A DNA stretch of 64,000 bases, from positions 1,302,001 through 1,366,000 of the forward strand of contig OZ244830.1 of NCBI GenBank assembly GCA_965220425.1. The letters run 5' to 3'. Origin of the DNA: Azophilus sp965220425 (lineage in GTDB: Bacteria > Pseudomonadota > Gammaproteobacteria > Pseudomonadales > Azotimanducaceae). Below the pieces are notes generated by a model, which was not told the DNA's origin, made no database searches, and saw only the letters and a program-made list of their open reading frames with translations. Below are positions 62,716 to 64,000 of this stretch, piece by piece (the first letter of the stretch is position 1; each line of letters begins with the position of its first letter). The translations under genes were made by a program, and so were the position numbers.

Positions 62716-62962
62716 CCCGCATATTGCGCCAAGGGCCGCGATGATCGCCGAGGATTTTTGCCGTTTGCGCGTGCTCGGGAGCTTAAAGCATAGCCACGCC
62801 TATGGTGGAGCGAGCATGTGCGCGCAAACGGCAAAAAGACCGGCGAGGGCGCGGCCAGCGCAGTTTGTACCCGGAACAACTTTCGAATATTTCGAAACAA
62901 TCGAAAAAAAACAAACGACGTTCGAGATCTCAATGAGCGGCTTGGTGCAATATGCGGGTTGG
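62712..62962 (+). mobile_element. Copy F of the 242-bp TIR element
   Basis: Core 62716-62958 (243 bp). Termini CCCGCATATTGCGCCAAG and CTTGGTGCAATATGCGGG. Flanks TTAG and TTGG, one mismatch. The left TTAG holds the stop of the ligase gene. Hairpin arms TTTTTGCCGTTTGCGCG (62755-62771) and CGCGCAAACGGCAAAAA (62821-62837) pair perfectly with a sequence different from copies B, C and E. Confidence 0.9.
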
Positions 62963-62989
62963 GCGCGGGAACCGGGCTCGTTCCGGCTC

Positions 62990-63373
62990 TTATCCCTGAC
63001 GGCCCAGTTCGGGAACAGGAGCCGCGGCGAATGAAACGCGAATGCCTTCGATCAAGCCTTCCAGTCGTGCGATACCGGAGTGCACGGTCGTGAATTCCCT
63101 CTGGATAGTTGTGAACTCCTTCTGGATCTCGTAGAAGCGTTCATCGAATTTGTCCAGCCGGCGATCGATTTTCTCGAACCTTGCGTCGACTTTCTCGAAC
63201 CGTTCATCGATCCTGTCGAACCGTTGATCAATCTGACGGAATCGCTCATCGATCTTGACGAATCTCGCATCCGTCGTCCTTGACATGGACTTGAGGGCTT
63301 GAAGGATGAATCCCGCGATGCTCACGCCGACCAGCAGGATCGTGGCGATAATGGTGATGAACTCGTAGTTCAC
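62990..63373 (-). CDS. Membrane-anchored coiled-coil protein
   Basis: 127 residues from GTG 63373 (AAGGA upstream); a longer frame reaches 63484. One N-terminal membrane helix (FITIIATILLVGVSIAGFIL), then heptad units RFRQIDQRFDRIDERFEKV and similar, seven to eleven residues long with Phe/Ile/Leu at core positions, giving a parallel rod, and a short tail. Function unknown. The repeats RFEKIDRRLDKFDERF resemble small DUF1640-like coiled-coil proteins. Confidence 0.65.
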   Translation of the reverse strand: MNYEFITIIATILLVGVSIAGFILQALKSMSRTTDARFVKIDERFRQIDQRFDRIDERFEKVDARFEKIDRRLDKFDERFYEIQKEFTTIQREFTTVHSGIARLEGLIEGIRVSFAAAPVPELGRQG

Positions 63374-63504
63374 GATCGGTTCCTTAATGTCGATTGTCAC
63401 CGATATACCCGCGCATTGTCGATCACCCCGGACCCGCGGTATGTAGGAAAAGACTGCGTTCGCACGGGAACGAATTCGACGCAAACGTTGAAACGTTGGA
63501 AGGT

Positions 63505-63680
63505 TGGAAGGTAGGTGTCCCCAATTAGGCGAAAGGTGGGTGTTCCCAATTGCGGGCTCGTGGCGATGGTTGAAAGGTGGGTGTTCCCAATTGGGCGTTC
63601 GTGGGCGAAAGGTGGGGGCGAAAGGTGGGTGTCCCCTGGTTGATAAGGTTGGTTGATAAGGTGGGTGTCCCCAATTGCGG
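63505..63680. repeat. Cluster of five GGTGGGTGT(C/T)CCCAATT repeats
   Basis: Copies begin near 63510, 63536, 63577, 63624 and 63660, interspersed with GCGGGCTCGTGG and GTTGATAAG sequences. They occupy the divergent gap between the coiled-coil gene and the NfeD-like gene. No CRISPR-like constant spacing. Confidence 0.8.
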
Positions 63681-63748
63681 GCTCGTGGTGTGCCCCGGTA
63701 TACGGGTTGGAGTAAGATCGTGGTTGAACACTTGCACTGTATGAAGGA

Positions 63749-64000
63749 ATGCGTAGCTGGCTTGTACTGATCGTGACGCTCGGGCTGGCGGCGGCCGTTC
63801 TCGCGCCGGCCGCCGAGGATGCCGATGGGGGCGCGGTGTGGCTGGTCGACCTCGATGGCGCGGTGGGGCCGGCGAGTGTGGACCTGGTCATACGGGCGAT
63901 TGAGGATGCGGGCGAGGCGGATGCCGAAGCCGTGGTGATCCGCATGGATACGCCGGGTGGGCTCGACAAGTCCATGCGCGATCTGGTCAAGGCGATTCTC
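63749..64000 (+). CDS. NfeD/ClpP-class membrane serine protease, N-terminal part (truncated by window end)
   Basis: The first 84 residues of a protein from ATG 63749. Signal-like hydrophobic segment (LVLIVTLGLAAAVLAPAA), then VWLVDLDGAVGPASVDLVIR and VVIRMDTPGGLDKSMRDLVK, which match the N-terminal ClpP-class domain of NfeD-type proteases, where DTPGG precedes the catalytic Ser. The family cleaves stomatin-like membrane proteins and usually neighbours a stomatin/SPFH gene. The rest lies beyond the window. AAGGA is directly before the ATG. Confidence 0.85.
   Translation, partial: MRSWLVLIVTLGLAAAVLAPAAEDADGGAVWLVDLDGAVGPASVDLVIRAIEDAGEADAEAVVIRMDTPGGLDKSMRDLVKAIL

Noticed and set aside
63505..63680. 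Possible CRISPR-like cluster of repeats
   Set aside because: Spacing is irregular, repeats are under 20 bp, and intervening sequences are themselves repeated.

Overview
The window is a 64 kb chromosomal segment of a GC-rich gammaproteobacterium. The evidence for this is the gene set and order: yebC-ruvC-ruvA-ruvB-tolQRAB-pal-cpoB, a dapA-bamC-metallohydrolase run, bepA next to a PerM-like permease, and rhlB, metR, miaE and nadA with gammaproteobacterial features. No phage, plasmid, rRNA or CRISPR array was found. The genes are mostly housekeeping plus acyl-CoA metabolism, and the organism is probably not a well-known cultured genus (inference).

Layout. 1-2.7 kb: 3' part of a GGDEF/degenerate-EAL protein and a Cys/Met-metabolism PLP enzyme. 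2.7-8.2 kb: purC and an acyl-CoA carboxylase-type cluster (biotin carboxylase, crotonase, carboxyltransferase) with no biotin carrier. 8.2-11.3 kb: gene relic, metR, PdxH-like oxidase, metallo-beta-lactamase-fold enzyme. 11.4-24 kb: RNA methyltransferase, SixA-like phosphatase, luciferase-like enzyme, rhomboid, hisC, two permease/hydrolase genes, rhlB-aspT-argC, glycosyltransferase, miaE. 24-31 kb: ABC exporter, prpE, arsC-like, TlpA-like, proS. 31-42.8 kb: histone-like HU protein, fmdB, aspS, yebC, ruvCAB and the whole Tol-Pal operon. 42.9-50.7 kb: tRNA-Lys(UUU), crotonase, MFS, hydrolase, two SDRs, a glutathione-synthetase-like gene and nadA. 50.7-57.9 kb: bepA, tusA, perM-like, dapA, bamC, metallohydrolase, ybbN. 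57.9-64 kb: a DnaA-box-bearing gap, a glutamine synthetase relic with a GATase, dps, pspC, an acyl-CoA ligase, and the start of an NfeD/ClpP-class protease.

The unusual content is in the repeats. At least five families are interleaved with the genes. (1) Six copies of a 242-bp element (two enlarged) have terminal inverted repeats, 4-bp YTAR target duplications and a long internal hairpin whose arms co-vary between copies. Three copies sit exactly on the stop codon of a gene. (2) A 42-bp palindromic unit is inserted independently into two of those elements and, in frame, into the start of tolB. (3) A GGTGGGTGTCCCC-type short repeat is scattered between genes, next to gene relics, and in frame inside the GGDEF/EAL gene. 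(4) A large imperfect inverted repeat (three copies) has one copy split by a 242-bp element, which gives an empty/filled site pair. (5) A 30-bp tandem repeat lies in frame ahead of the BamC lipoprotein signal. Together they suggest a genome being remodelled by small non-autonomous elements that tolerate or exploit gene ends and the region before signal peptides. No transposase for any of them is in the window.
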